Positions 9,906 through 23,006 are shown, counted from the stretch's first letter. The stretch is 64,000 nucleotides of DNA from Daphnia pulex (GCF_021134715.1 NC_060018.1:7395501-7459500), one strand, 5' to 3'. Notes: generated by a model from the letters alone, not told the origin. A program made the numbers and translations.

Positions 9906-10542
9906 TTTTGTGGCATTTTATTGGTAAATGTAACTACACAACATTTGATCAAGTGACGCCAGAAGTTATTTCTAGTCATTTTTTGGGAGAACATCCAAGT
10001 TTAAAATCAGTAGGGGAGTACACAGTGAGAGAAGAACGAAAGGTCTTTAGGTCTTTAGCATATGTGATGGCCCTGGACAAGACAAGACAAACTAAGCAAC
10101 GGGGTGACCCTGGATAAGGCATGCTCTCAACAATGGTCCGTACGAGTGGTAAGAACAGTCAGGTCCATCGAAGTCGAGGTCTGTGATCGTATAGGCCAGG
10201 TTTAGATAGTTTCTAAAAGTAGATGAGAGACAACAAGTACACGTTGCCGAGAATGCACCTTACCATCATGACCAGCGTCTTGAATTCAGCGCGTTGTTGC
10301 TCCAGGAACCAGTGAAGACGGCAGAGAAGGATGAGAGAGTCAGAGTTCACCTGTAAAACAGCAGAATAAGTTCCGCTGCCAAGTAATTGTCACTGGCAAA
10401 GGTTTCCAAGTTTAAGCATGCCATTTCAGCGATTTCTCAACACTTGGACCAATGAAAATTTTTGCTTGAAAACAGTAAAACAAAAGACAAGTAATTGCCA
10501 ATTTAACGACGATTTTCGATAATTATAGTTTCGGTTGCTCGC

Positions 10543-10615
10543 TACCTCTGGCGAGACTCGAATTCGCAATCCCCGGCTTAGGAGGCCGGTGCCTTATCCA
10601 TTAGGCCACAAAGGC
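10543..10615 (-). tRNA. tRNA-Arg(CCT), unit 5
   Basis: One change at the end of the T stem (GCGAG becomes GCGAA), breaking the closing pair next to the T loop. Confidence 0.87.
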
Positions 10616-11121
10616 TGAGTTATGTTGAATCTCCTATTCGAGGAATGACGTTATATTGCAAAGCTTTTTCCTAGAAGATAGCCAAACGTCCCATGTTATA
10701 TAAACATACAGCGATTACCGTCTGTGGACATCGTCTCAATCTTGAAAACCATGTTTTTTGAATAGTCTTAACTACAAACTCTATTTACAGCTTTCGAGTT
10801 CTATAACTGGACATACATTTACTATTGCAATTAGTTGTATCAAATATCAAGGCTTTCTACTCTCACAATGAGGGATACTCTTTCTCACTATCTCATTTCA
10901 TTATTTGTGTATGTTCCACGACCTATATCCGAATGTACTTCCTTTTGGTTCGCACTTTCTCTACATCGTAGGAATTAACGTAAAGAAACACCATGAGAAC
11001 TCGTGTTGTCGTCTATGAACATCTATGAATTCTGCCCATAATGGTGAATGATTTCAAACGATATTAACTTGATAATAAATGGTGGAAAACCAACAATACT
11101 AACTAAAATCAAAAGACTAGC

Positions 11122-11194
11122 CGCCCGATAAGGGACTTGAACCCTTGACCTCAGGATTAAAAGTCCCGCGTTCTACCGTCTGAGCTAACCGGGC
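11122..11194 (-). tRNA. tRNA-Lys(TTT), unit 5
   Basis: One D-stem change (GAGC becomes GAAC). Confidence 0.87.
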
Positions 11195-11521
11195 TTAATG
11201 ATTTGTATTGCAATAGTTTTCCGTTCGAGTTCATTTTTAAATTTTACGATTGCTTATAGATCTTTTACGGACGGAAGTACGGACGTTTTTCTATTCTTCG
11301 TAAACAAAATGGGTACACATTCTTTCATCCTATAATTTGTCTCTGACTACATTTTGTGTTTGTAAACTACACTCAAAGACCGCCATAATGCATTTCGGCA
11401 CTGGTTCTGAAAAATAGACACGTTTCTGGAAACGCCAAGTAACAGGTCATGGCTCCACGGTTCCGAGATAGATCCCGGGACCTAGGATACCCATGACTGC
11501 ACAGTTATTATTTGTAATCAT

Positions 11522-11612
11522 TGTTGTATATCCACTAGCGCCACTAGCGGCATACTGATCGAATACAAAGAGGCCTAGCCTCAGTCACACTTGGACAGCC
11601 GAGTCTACTACA
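11522..11612 (+). repeat. Left LTR of element A
   Basis: 91 bp, TG...CA ends, identical to 15140-15230. Very short for an LTR. Confidence 0.93.
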
Positions 11613-14600
11613 TGGTGTCAAAAGTAAAGTCGATCGATCAGTCCAATTATTCAGCATGGCGAGTGAATTGCATCCACCGTCATCCTTTTCGTTTGATGGT
11701 GATCTACCTTCTAAGTGGGCACTTTGGAAAAAGCAATTTATGTGGTATTTAAAGGCCACAAAGAAAAACAAAGACGACGAAGATGTTCAAGTGGGCGTAT
11801 TGCTCACGTTGCTAGGCCAAGAAGGGCTCCGAATTTACGAAACGTTCACGTGGACAACAGCTGGTGATGAGAACAAAATAGCTCCAGTCTTGGTTAAGTT
11901 TGATGGTCATTTTCAACCCCGGAAAAGTCAAACTTTTGAACGCTACAAGTTTCTCACTCGTCATCAACGAGAGGGTGAGTCGTGTAAATCGTTTTAATTG
12001 GAACTTCAGTCCCTCATCGCAACGTGTGAATATGATACGCAACGTGACTCTATACTGCGTGATCAAATTGTTATCGGTGTGGCAGACATTCAAACACGTG
12101 AGAAATTGTTGTTCGACCCTCAATTAACATTGGCGAAGGCGGTTGAAATTCTTCGAGCGTGTGAAACATCGTCGTCAATAGCCGAAAAAATGTCAGCAGA
12201 GGCGGTCAATAGATTGACCTTGGAAAAATTCAAGCAGTCGAAGCCCTCGGGGCATGGCCAGTCGGACCGACGTGGTTCAGCAGACAAGTCTGAACATCGC
12301 GGAAGTGGCGGACAGATCACAAATTGTAAGTGGTGCGGTGGCAGTCATGCTAGGCGTCGCTGTCCAGCGTACGGGAAACAGTGCACGAAATGTGGTAAGC
12401 CTAACCATTTTGAGAAAGTGTGCAACAACGAAGAAAATGTTGCTAGTATGGACCACTACGTTATTCACTCGTTGAGTGATCGCCATGACTCGCAGTGGAA
12501 CGTTGAACTTTTGATCAGTGATTGTCCAATAACTTTCAAAGTGGACACGGGCGCCTCATGTAATGTGTTGTCTCGTCATTGGTTTGACAAAGTGAATCGT
12601 TCAAAGTCACAGTTACAACCTGGTCCGCAAGTACGCACGTATACTGGTCAGTCGTTAAATGTCCTTGGGCAACAAGACGTCGTCGTGTTCTTTAAGAAAA
12701 AGCGTTATACGCTACGTGTCATAGTAATTGAAGAAGAAAAAGTGCCCATCCTGGGTTTGCCCAGCTGTCGTGAACTTGGCCTTGTTCAACCATCTGCACG
12801 TCAACAAGTAGACACATTAGGAGACAGCAGCAGCGCCCTCATTTTGAAATCCGTCAAAGAACTGGTGAGTACAGCGCCCGTCTTGCGGTTATTTGATCCG
12901 AAGTTGCCGGTGACGGTCTCAGTCGACGCGTCTCCTTATGGCCTTGGTGCACTACTGCTGCAAGCCGGTCAACCCATTGAGTTCGCGTCCCGGTCATTGA
13001 CGGATACACAGCGTCGCTATGCCCAAATTGAAAAGGAGTTGTTAGCAGTGCAGTTCGGCATGACACACTTCCATCACTACGTCTACGGAAATCAGGTGAC
13101 AGTAGAAACTGATCACAAGCCCCTGGTTGGATTGGTTGATAAGCCAATTGGATTGTGTTCCCCCCGAATCCAGCGGATGCGACTGCAGCTGCAGGTTTAC
13201 AGTTATCAACTTTTCTACAGGCCCGGGAAGGAACTCGTTCTGGCAGATACGCTCAGCAGAGCGCCAGACACTCAGGAATATGCAACGGATCAGTCGCAAA
13301 TCAACGAAGAATATGTCCACGCAATGCTCAGCTACGTCATCCCAGAAGAAAGGGTTAAAGAAAAGTTTGCTAAGGCAACTCAGAGTGATCCTACGTTGCA
13401 GCTCGTCGTTGGATTAGTGGAAAATGGATGGCCCAATCACAAGCGAGATTGCCCGGTGCCGGCAAAGCCATTTTGGTCGGAAAGGGCCAGTTTATCGACA
13501 GCTGGAGGTCTGCTACTACGTGGACACCAGATAGTTGTTCCCGTCTCTCTGCAGTCAGACATGTTAAAGCAGATTCACGATGGCCACTCTGGAGAATCAA
13601 AATGTCTCGAAAGAGAGAAGTCAGTTGCCTACTGGCCAGGATATGTCGAAGAAATACGCAACCTTGTAGCTGGATGTCGTATATGTCAAGAGCGGCGCCA
13701 CCAAAATCCACATCAACAGCATTATCCAGTCGAAGTTCCAGAATACCCCTTTCAACGTGTGGCGACGGATTTCTTCCAGCTACGGGGTAAAGACTATTTA
13801 TTGGCTGTTGACTACTTTAGTAAATGGCCCAGTGTCGTCGAAATGTCATCCACTACAAGTGCAGCCACTATCAAAGAATTGGATAAACTATTCTCAGATT
13901 TTGGAGTGCCGGAAGTGCTTGTGTCGGATAATGGACCACAATTTGGCAGCGCTGATTTCCGTGCGTTTGCCCGTCATCTGGCCGTATCTCATGTCACGTC
14001 AAGTCCATTTTATCCAGAGTCAAATGGTCTGGCGGAGCGATCGGTACAAACAGTGAAAGCGGCGTTTATCAAGTCTATGGAAGATGGTCGCACGCTCCAG
14101 GACACGCTCCGAGCAATTCGTTCCACTCCTGTTGGAGGTGGATTGCCGTCCCCATCGGTGTTGTTGCAGTCACGGAATCTACGAGGAAGTTTGCCATTTT
14201 TGTCTGAGTCTTTACGGCATCAAAATGTCTCATCGGGAGCTGTATCGGCAGCATTAAAGCGTCGTCAAGAATCGGCGACCTTTCATCAAAAAGCAGCCCG
14301 TCCGTCTCGATACTCCGTGCTGACGGTCGGTCAGCCAGTCAGAGTACGTTTAGGAAAAAACTGGGTACGCGGAAGCGTCAAGATGGTGTGCCAACAGCCG
14401 GACTCGTATGTCGTCACAACTCTCGCTGGCCGAGATTTTAGAAGAAATCGAAGAGCCATTAATTGCTGCAAGGGAGATCCAGCTATTCATCCAGCAAAGA
14501 CCATTGCTCAAAATCAGTCGGCAGTTCCCCCTAAATTATCAGCTGAGCAACACCAGCCAAATCGTCTCAACACACCTTCTCCCAGCAGGCAACAGTCGGT

Positions 14601-15139
14601 GTTTTCATTTCCGGCCCTATCATTGCCACGGCCTATTGTATCATCACAGCCACAGGCTGTAGTTCAGCCACCAGCTTTGCCGCCGGTTCCACCACCACTG
14701 CCGCCAGTTCCAGCAACTTTACCGCCGGCTCCGCCAGTCATCATGCTGCCCGACCCTGCACATCCGGTTCATGTCCCTCTTCAAGCAGTTCGCAAGCCGC
14801 GAACGGCCAAAATCTGGCCATCGAGTACCAGGAGTAGTTCCAGATTGGCAAAGCAACGTCAGACCTCATTGTCAGCTCAGCGCCGGTCCGTCTCGTTGAG
14901 TCCAGCTCGACTTCCTGATCTGGCCGGGCAGGTAGCAGATGCAAACGTGGCAGCCGAACCAGCGGCCGAATCGACTAGTCTAGTTCCAGCCGAACAGTCC
15001 GAAGTCGTTCAAGAGTAGCAGCTCCTATCAAAAAATTGCCTGATTCGTATTGTTTGTTCTATGTGACGGTCCGTTAATTGTGCCTCTTTGTCGTCTTTGT
15101 CCTTCGTTTGTCCGTTTGTCGTGTTGTGAAAGGAAAAGA

Positions 15140-15230
15140 TGTTGTATATCCACTAGCGCCACTAGCGGCATACTGATCGAATACAAAGAGGCCTAGCCTC
15201 AGTCACACTTGGACAGCCGAGTCTACTACA
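15140..15230 (+). repeat. Right LTR of element A
   Basis: 91 bp, identical to the left LTR; followed by the target duplication ATCAT. Confidence 0.93.
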
Positions 15231-15319
15231 ATCATGCGTAAATTTGAGATATTAGTAAACGATTGAAAATGAGTTGTTCCACTAGAAAATACTAGCATGT
15301 GAAACAAATGGCAATTCAC

Positions 15320-15401
15320 CGCAGTTGGTAGGGTTCGAACCTACGCCCTCAGAGAGGAATAGATTTCAAGTCTATCGCCTTAACCACTCGGCCACAACTG
15401 C
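15320..15401 (-). tRNA. tRNA-Ser(TGA), unit 5
   Basis: No difference from the unit 2 copy seen. Its 3' end now lies about 90 bp from element A. Confidence 0.95.
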
Positions 15402-15519
15402 CCCGATTTTTCAGACAATCTAGTAATAATATTTATTGGTTCACCAATATTTCCGTTTGACCTTACTGAAGAGCAGGTTAAATGAGAGATGCAAAATCCT
15501 AGCACTTTCTTTAAGTGTA

Positions 15520-15603
15520 GGTCGTGTGGCCTAATGGATAAGGCGTCGGACTTCTATGAAAGTAGTTATCCGAAAATTGCGGGTTCGTGTCCCGCCACGA
15601 TTA
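15520..15603 (+). tRNA. tRNA-Arg(TCT), unit 5
   Basis: One T-loop change (TTCGAGT becomes TTCGTGT) at the normally invariant A58 of the B box; function is doubtful. Confidence 0.82.
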
Positions 15604-15867
15604 ATAGCATATGACTAAACTATTAGTTCATGATGAGTAGTAGTTAACCACAAACCATGGGGAATCATGTCAGATCAATAAAACTACAAATATATCTCGA
15701 ACACTCAATGAATATCACTGGCTTGCATTGCCTTCACAGTGACGATTGAAATTGGCTGCTGATATAGCCTTGCTTGGTAAATACCTTAAATCATTCTCTC
15801 TAAAGACACACAGGGTATACCTAACTGATGATGAATGAACCTTTGATTAATATGTTAAATATTTATT

Positions 15868-15941
15868 GGCCTGTTAGCTCAGTTGGTTAGAGCGCCGTGC
15901 TAATAACGCGGAGGTCATGAGTTCGATCCTCTTACGGGCCA
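15868..15941 (+). tRNA. tRNA-Ile(AAT), unit 5
   Basis: No difference from the unit 1 copy seen. Confidence 0.95.
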
Positions 15942-16018
15942 CTATAATTCTTTCATTAAATATTTTCCACTCTAAAAAGGTACTGATAGATTCAAAATAT
16001 TTTGCTTATATAGTGAAT

Positions 16019-16100
16019 GCAGATATGGCCGAGTGGTTAAGGCGACTGACTCGAAATCAGTTTCCATCTTGGAGCGTAGGTTCGAATCCTACTATCTGCG
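16019..16100 (+). tRNA. tRNA-Ser(CGA), unit 6
   Basis: No difference from the unit 2 copy seen. Confidence 0.95.
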
Positions 16101-16735
16101 TTTTGTGGCATTTTATTGGTAAATGTAACTACACAACATTTGATCAAGTGACGCCAGAAGTTATTTCTAGTCATTTTTTGGGAGAACATCCAAGTTTAAA
16201 ATCAGTAGGGGAGTACACAGTGAGAGAAGAACGAAAGGTCTTTAGGTCTTTAGCATATGTGATGGCCCTGGACAAGACAAGACAAACTAAGCAACGGGGT
16301 GACCCTGGATAAGGCATGCTCTCAACAATGGTCCGTACGAGTGGTAAGAACAGTCAGGTCCATCGAAGTCGAGGTCTGTGATCGTAGGCCAGGTTTAGAT
16401 AGTTTCTAAAAGTAGATGAGAGACAACAAGTACACGTTGCCGAGAATGCACCTTACCATCATGACCAGCGTATTGAATTCAGCGCGTTGTTGCTCCAGGA
16501 ACCAGTGAAGACGGCAGAGAAGGATGAGAGAGTCAGAGTTCACCTGTAAAACAGCAGAATAAGTTCCGCTGCCAAGTAATTGTCACTGGCAAAGGTTTCC
16601 AAGTTTAAGCATGCCATTTCAGCGATTTCCCAACACTTGGACCAATGAAAATTTTTGCTTGAAAACAGTAAAACAAAAGACAAGTAATTGCCAATTTAAC
16701 GACGATTTTCGATAATTATAGTTTCGGTTGCTCGC

Positions 16736-16808
16736 TACCTCTGGCGAGACTCGAACTCGCAATCCCCGGCTTAGGAGGCCGGTGCGTTATCCATTAGGCC
16801 ACAAAGGC
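16736..16808 (-). tRNA. tRNA-Arg(CCT), unit 6
   Basis: D-stem ACGC variant as in unit 1. Confidence 0.87.
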
Positions 16809-17314
16809 TGAGTTATGTTGAATCTCCTATTCGAGGAATGACGTTATATTGCAAAGCTTTTTCCTAGAAGATAGCCAAACGTCCCATGTTATATAAACAT
16901 ACAGCGATTACCGTCTGTGGACATCGTCTCAATCTTGAAAACCATGTTTTTTGAATAATCTTAACTACAAACTCTATTTACAGCTTTCGAGTTCTATAAC
17001 TGGACATACATTTACTATTGCAATTAGTTGTATCAAATATCAAGGCTTTCTACTCTCACAATGAGGGATACTCTTTCTCACTATCTCATTTCATTATTTG
17101 TGTATGTTCCACGACCTATATCCGAATGTACTTCCTTTTGGTTCGCACTTTCTCTACATCGTAGGAATTAACGTAAAGAAACACCATGAGAACTCGTGTT
17201 GTCGTCTATGAACATCTATGAATTCTGCCCATAATGGTGAATGATTTCAAACGATATTAACTTGATAATAAATGGTGGAAAACCAACAATACTAACTTAA
17301 ATCAAAAGACTAGC

Positions 17315-17387
17315 CGCCCGATAAGGGACTTGAACCCTTGACCTCAGGATTAAAAGTCCCGCGCTCTACCGTCTGAGCTAACCGGGC
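17315..17387 (-). tRNA. tRNA-Lys(TTT), unit 6
   Basis: No difference from the unit 1 copy seen. Confidence 0.95.
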
Positions 17388-17798
17388 TTAATAATTTGAA
17401 TTGCAATAGTTTTCCGTTCGAGTTCATTTTTAAATTTTACGATTGCTTATAGATCTTTTACGGACGGAAGTACGGACGTTTTTCTATTCTTCGTAAGCAA
17501 AATGGGTACACATTCTTTCATCCTATAATTTGTCTCTGACTACATTTTGTGTTTGTAAACTACACTCAAAGACCGCCATAATGCATTTCGGCACTGGTTC
17601 TGAAAAATAGACACGTTTCTGGAAACGCCAAGTAACAGGTCATGGCTCCACGGTTCCGAGATAGATCCCGGGACCTAGGATACCCATGACTGCACAGTTA
17701 ATATTTGTAATCATGCGTAAATTTGAGATATTAGTAAACGATTGAAAATGAGTTGTTCCACTAGAAAATACTAGCATGTGAAACAAATGGCAATTCAC

Positions 17799-17880
17799 CG
17801 CAGTTGGTAGGGTTCGAACCTACGCCCTTAGAGAGGAATAGATTTCAAGTCTATCGCCTTAACCACTCGGCCACAACTGC
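17799..17880 (-). tRNA. tRNA-Ser(TGA), unit 6
   Basis: One change in the variable arm (GAGG becomes AAGG), shared with units 7-9. Confidence 0.9.
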
Positions 17881-17998
17881 CCCGATTTTTCAGACAATCT
17901 AGTAATAATATTTATTGGTTCACCAATATTTCCGTTTGACCTTACTGAAGAGCAGGTTAAATGAGAGATGCAAAATCCTAGCACTTTCTTTAAGTGTA

Positions 17999-18082
17999 GG
18001 TCGTGTGGCCTAATGGATAAGGCGTCGGACTTCTATGAAAGTAGTTATCCGAAAATTGCGGGTTCGAGTCCCGCCACGATTA
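17999..18082 (+). tRNA. tRNA-Arg(TCT), unit 6
   Basis: No difference from the unit 1 copy seen, intron included. Confidence 0.95.
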
Positions 18083-18346
18083 ATAGCATATGACGAAACT
18101 ATTAGTTCATGATGAGTAGTAGTTAACCACAAACCATGGGGAATCATGTCAGATCAATAAAACTACAAATATATCTCGAACACTCAATGAATATCACTGG
18201 CTTGCATTGCCTTCACAGTGACGATTGAAATTGGCTGCTGATATAGCCTTGCTTGGTAGATACCTTAAATCATTCTCTCTAAAGACACACAGAGTATACC
18301 TAACTGATGATGAATCAACCTTTGATTAATATGTTAAAAATTTATT

Positions 18347-18420
18347 GGCCTGTTAGCTTAGTTGGTTAGAGCGCCGTGCTAATAACGCGGAGGTCATGAG
18401 TTCGATCCTCTTACGGGCCA
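18347..18420 (+). tRNA. tRNA-Ile(AAT), unit 6
   Basis: One D-stem change (GCTC becomes GCTT), which keeps pairing as a G-T wobble. A unit 6-10 specific insertion of about 25-28 bp follows the gene. Confidence 0.93.
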
Positions 18421-18522
18421 CTATAATTCTTTCATTTATCATAATTTCTTATTTCATAATTCATTAATATTTTCCACTCTAAAAAGGTACTGATACAAAA
18501 ATATTTTGCTATCATAGTGAAT

Positions 18523-18604
18523 GCAGATATGGCCGAGTGGTTAAGGCGACTGACTCGAAATCAGTTTCCATCTTGGAGCGTAGGTTCGAATCCTACTATC
18601 TGCG
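18523..18604 (+). tRNA. tRNA-Ser(CGA), unit 7
   Basis: No difference from the unit 2 copy seen. Confidence 0.95.
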
Positions 18605-19239
18605 TTTTGTGGCATTTTATTGGTAAATGTAACTACACAACATTTGATCAAGTGACGCCAGAAGTTATTTCTAGTCATTTTTTGGGAGAACATCCAAGTT
18701 TAAAATCAGTAGGGGAGTACACAGTGAGAGAAGAACGAAAGGTCTTTAGGTCTTTAGCATATGTGATGGCCCTGGACAAGACAAGACAAACTAAGCAACG
18801 GGGTGACCCTGGATAAGGCATGCTCTCAACAATGGTCCGTACGAGTGGTAAGAACAGTCAGGTCCATCGAAGTCGAGGTCTGTGATCGTAGGCCAGGTTT
18901 AGATAGTTTCTAAAAGTAGATGAGAGACAACAAGTACACGTTGCCGAGAATGCACCTTACCATCATGACCAGCGTATTGAATTCAGCGCGTTGTTGCTCC
19001 AGGAACCAGTGAAGACGGCAGAGAAGGATGAGAGAGTCAGAGTTCACCTGTAAAACAGCAGAATAAGTTCCGCTGCCAAGTAATTGTCACTGGCAAAGGT
19101 TTCCAAGTTTAAGCATGCCATTTCAGCGATTTCCCAACACTTGGACCAATGAAAATTTTTGCTTGAAAACAGTAAAACAAAAGACAAGTAATTGCCAATT
19201 TAACGACGATTTTCGATAATTATAGTTTCGGTTGCTCGC

Positions 19240-19312
19240 TACCTCTGGCGAGACTCGAACTCGCAATCCCCGGCTTAGGAGGCCGGTGCGTTATCCATTA
19301 GGCCACAAAGGC
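19240..19312 (-). tRNA. tRNA-Arg(CCT), unit 7
   Basis: D-stem ACGC variant. Confidence 0.87.
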
Positions 19313-19818
19313 TGAGTTATGTTGAATCTCCTATTCGAGGAATGACGTTATATTGCAAAGCTTTTTCCTAGAAGATAGCCAAACGTCCCATGTTATATAA
19401 ACATACAGCGATTACCGTCTGTGGACATCGTCTCAATCTTGAAAACCATGTTTTTTGAATAATCTTAACTACAAACTCTATTTACAGCTTTCGAGTTCTA
19501 TAACTGGACATACATTTACTATTGCAATTAGTTGTATCAAATATCAAGGCTTTCTACTCTCACAATGAGGGATACTCTTTCTCACTATCTCATTTCATTA
19601 TTTGTGTATGTTCCACGACCTATATCCGAATGTACTTCCTTTTGGTTCGCACTTTCTCTACATCGTAGGAATTAACGTAAAGAAACACCATGAGAACTCG
19701 TGTTGTCGTCTATGAACATCTATGAATTCTGCCCATAATGGTGAATGATTTCAAACGATATTAACTTGATAATAAATGGTGGAAAACCAACAATACTAAC
19801 TAAAATCAAAAGACTAGC

Positions 19819-19891
19819 CGCCCGATAAGGGACTTGAACCCTTGACCTCAGGATTAAAAGTCCCGCGCTCTACCGTCTGAGCTAACCGGGC
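19819..19891 (-). tRNA. tRNA-Lys(TTT), unit 7
   Basis: No difference from the unit 1 copy seen. Confidence 0.95.
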
Positions 19892-20302
19892 TTAATAATT
19901 TGAATTGCAATAGTTTTCCGTTCGAGTTCATTTTTAAATTTTACGATTGCTTATAGATCTTTTACGGACGGAAGTACGGACGTTTTTCTATTCTTCGTAA
20001 GCAAAATGGGTACACATTCTTTCATCCTATAATTTGTCTCTGACTACATTTTGTGTTTGTAAACTACACTCAAAGACCGCCATAATGCATTTCGGCACTG
20101 GTTCTGAAAAATAGACACGTTTCTGGAAACGCCAAGTAACAGGTCATGGCTCCACGGTTCCGAGATAGATCCCGGGACCTAGGATACCCATGACTGCACA
20201 GTTAATATTTGTAATCATGCGTAAATTTGAGATATTAGTAAACGATTGAAAATGAGTTGTTCCACTAGAAAATACTAGCATGTGAAACAAATGGCAATTC
20301 AC

Positions 20303-20384
20303 CGCAGTTGGTAGGGTTCGAACCTACGCCCTTAGAGAGGAATAGATTTCAAGTCTATCGCCTTAACCACTTGGCCACAACTGC
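20303..20384 (-). tRNA. tRNA-Ser(TGA), unit 7
   Basis: Variable-arm change of unit 6 plus a D-arm change (CCGAGTGG becomes CCAAGTGG); both are shared with units 8 and 9. Confidence 0.88.
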
Positions 20385-20502
20385 CCCGATTTTTCAGACA
20401 ATCTAGTAATAATATTTATTGGTTCACCAATATTTCCGTTTGACCTTACTGAAGAGCAGGTTAAATGAGAGATGCAAAATCCTAGCACTTTCTTTAAGTG
20501 TA

Positions 20503-20586
20503 GGTCGTGTGGCCTAATGGATAAGGCGTCGGACTTCTATGAAAGTAGTTATCCGAAAATTGCGGGTTCGAGTCCCGCCACGATTA
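20503..20586 (+). tRNA. tRNA-Arg(TCT), unit 7
   Basis: No difference from the unit 1 copy seen, intron included. Confidence 0.95.
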
Positions 20587-20850
20587 ATAGCATATGACGA
20601 AACTATTAGTTCATGATGAGTAGTAGTTAACCACAAACCATGGGGAATCATGTCAGATCAATAAAACTACAAATATATCTCGAACACTCAATGAATATCA
20701 CTGGCTTGCATTGCCTTCACAGTGACGATTGAAATTGGCTGCTGATATAGCCTTGCTTGGTAGATACCTTAAATCATTCTCTCTAAAGACACACAGAGTA
20801 TACCTAACTGATGATGAATCAACCTTTGATTAATATGTTAAAAATTTATT

Positions 20851-20924
20851 GGCCTGTTAGCTCAGTTGGTTAGAGCGCCGTGCTAATAACGCGGAGGTCA
20901 TGAGTTCGATCCTCTTACGGGCCA
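20851..20924 (+). tRNA. tRNA-Ile(AAT), unit 7
   Basis: No difference from the unit 1 copy seen. Confidence 0.95.
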
Positions 20925-21026
20925 CTATAATTCTTTCATTTATCATAATTTCTTATTTCATAATTCATTAATATTTTCCACTCTAAAAAGGTACTGATAC
21001 AAAAATATTTTGCTATCATAGTGAAT

Positions 21027-21108
21027 GCAGATATGGCCGAGTGGTTAAGGCGACTGACTCGAAATCAGTTTCCATCTTGGAGCGTAGGTTCGAATCCTAC
21101 TATCTGCG
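21027..21108 (+). tRNA. tRNA-Ser(CGA), unit 8
   Basis: No difference from the unit 2 copy seen. Confidence 0.95.
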
Positions 21109-21743
21109 TTTTGTGGCATTTTATTGGTAAATGTAACTACACAACATTTGATCAAGTGACGCCAGAAGTTATTTCTAGTCATTTTTTGGGAGAACATCCA
21201 AGTTTAAAATCAGTAGGGGAGTACACAGTGAGAGAAGAACGAAAGGTCTTTAGGTCTTTAGCATATGTGATGGCCCTGGACAAGACAAGACAAACTAAGC
21301 AACGGGGTGACCCTGGATAAGGCATGCTCTCAACAATGGTCCGTACGAGTGGTAAGAACAGTCAGGTCCATCGAAGTCGAGGTCTGTGATCGTAGGCCAG
21401 GTTTAGATAGTTTCTAAAAGTAGATGAGAGACAACAAGTACACGTTGCCGAGAATGCACCTTACCATCATGACCAGCGTCTTGAATTCAGCGCGTTGTTG
21501 CTCCAGGAACCAGTGAAGACGGCAGAGAAGGATGAGAGAGTCAGAGTTCACCTGTAAAACAGCAGAATAAGTTCCGCTGCCAAGTAATTGTCACTGGCAA
21601 AGGTTTCCAAGTTTAAGCATGCCATTTCAGCGATTTCCCAACACTTGGACCAATGAAAATTTTTGCTTGAAAACAGTAAAACAAAAGACAAGTAATTGCC
21701 AATTTAACGACGATTTTCGATAATTATAGTTTCGGTTGCTCGC

Positions 21744-21816
21744 TACCTCTGGCGAGACTCGAACTCGCAATCCCCGGCTTAGGAGGCCGGCGCGTTATCC
21801 ATTAGGCCACAAAGGC
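21744..21816 (-). tRNA. tRNA-Arg(CCT), unit 8
   Basis: D-stem ACGC variant plus A26 to G between the D and anticodon stems; shared with unit 9. Confidence 0.86.
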
Positions 21817-22322
21817 TGAGTTATGTTGAATCTCCTATTCGAGGAATGACGTTATATTGCAAAGCTTTTTCCTAGAAGATAGCCAAACGTCCCATGTTAT
21901 ATAAACATACAGCGATTACCGTCTGTGGACATCGTCTCAATCTTGAAAACCATGTTTTTTGAATAATCTTAACTACAAACTCTATTTACAGCTTTCGAGT
22001 TCTATAACTGGACATACATTTACTATTGCAATTAGTTGTATCAAATATCAAGGCTTTCTACTCTCACAATGAGGGATACTCTTTCTCACTATCTCATTTC
22101 ATTATTTGTGTATGTTCCACGACCTATATCCGAATGTACTTCCTTTTGGTTCGCACTTTCTCTACATCGTAGGAATTAACGTAAAGAAACACCATGAGAA
22201 CTCGTGTTGTCGTCTATGAACATCTATGAATTCTGCCCATAATGGTGAATGATTTCAAACGATATTAACTTGATAATAAATGGTGGAAAACCAACAATAC
22301 TAACTAAAATCAAAAGACTAGC

Positions 22323-22395
22323 CGCCCGATAAGGGACTTGAACCCTTGACCTCAGGATTAAAAGTCCCGCGCTCTACCGTCTGAGCTAACCGGGC
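22323..22395 (-). tRNA. tRNA-Lys(TTT), unit 8
   Basis: No difference from the unit 1 copy seen. Confidence 0.95.
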
Positions 22396-22806
22396 TTAAT
22401 AATTTGAATTGCAATAGTTTTCCGTTCGAGTTCATTTTTAAATTTTACGATTGCTTATAGATCTTTTACGGACGGAAGTACGGACGTTTTTCTATTCTTC
22501 GTAAGCAAAATGGGTACACATTCTTTCATCCTATAATTTGTCTCTGACTACATTTTGTGTTTGTAAACTACACTCAAAGACCGCCATAATGCATTTCGGC
22601 ACTGGTTCTGAAAAATAGACACGTTTCTGGAAACGCCAAGTAACAGGTCATGGCTCCACGGTTCCGAGATAGATCCCGGGACCTAGGATACCCATGACTG
22701 CACAGTTAATATTTGTAATCATGCGTAAATTTGAGATATTAGTAAACGATTGAAAATGAGTTGTTCCACTAGAAAATACTAGCATGTGAAACAAATGGCA
22801 ATTCAC

Positions 22807-22888
22807 CGCAGTTGGTAGGGTTCGAACCTACGCCCTTAGAGAGGAATAGATTTCAAGTCTATCGCCTTAACCACTTGGCCACAACTGC
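22807..22888 (-). tRNA. tRNA-Ser(TGA), unit 8
   Basis: Same two changes as unit 7. Confidence 0.88.
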
Positions 22889-23006
22889 CCCGATTTTTCA
22901 GACAATCTAGTAATAATATTTATTGGTTCACCAATATTTCCGTTTGACCTTACTGAAGAGCAGGTTAAATGAGAGATGCAAAATCCTAGCACTTTCTTTA
23001 AGTGTA

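Larger units (their letters stand above)
11522..15230 (+). mobile_element. Element A: Ty3/Gypsy LTR retrotransposon in unit 5, broken
   Basis: A 3.7-kb element lies between Lys(TTT) and Ser(TGA) of unit 5. Its 91-bp LTRs (11522-11612 and 15140-15230) start TG, end CA and are identical, and it is flanked by the 5-bp duplication ATCAT (11517-11521 and 15231-15235). The primer site just after the left LTR (TGGTGTCA) fits the 3' end of a tRNA-Leu. Recognisable parts in order are a gag-like region from 11656, two zinc knuckles near 12.33-12.43 kb, an aspartic protease with a DTGA motif near 12.55 kb, RNase H (12.9-13.3 kb), an integrase HHCC finger and catalytic core (13.5-14.1 kb) and a proline-rich tail (14.65-14.75 kb). 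Integrase after RNase H is the Gypsy order. It is broken, with a small number of breaks, and shorter than element B. Identical LTRs suggest a young insertion. It is related to element B but has different LTRs. Confidence 0.93.
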
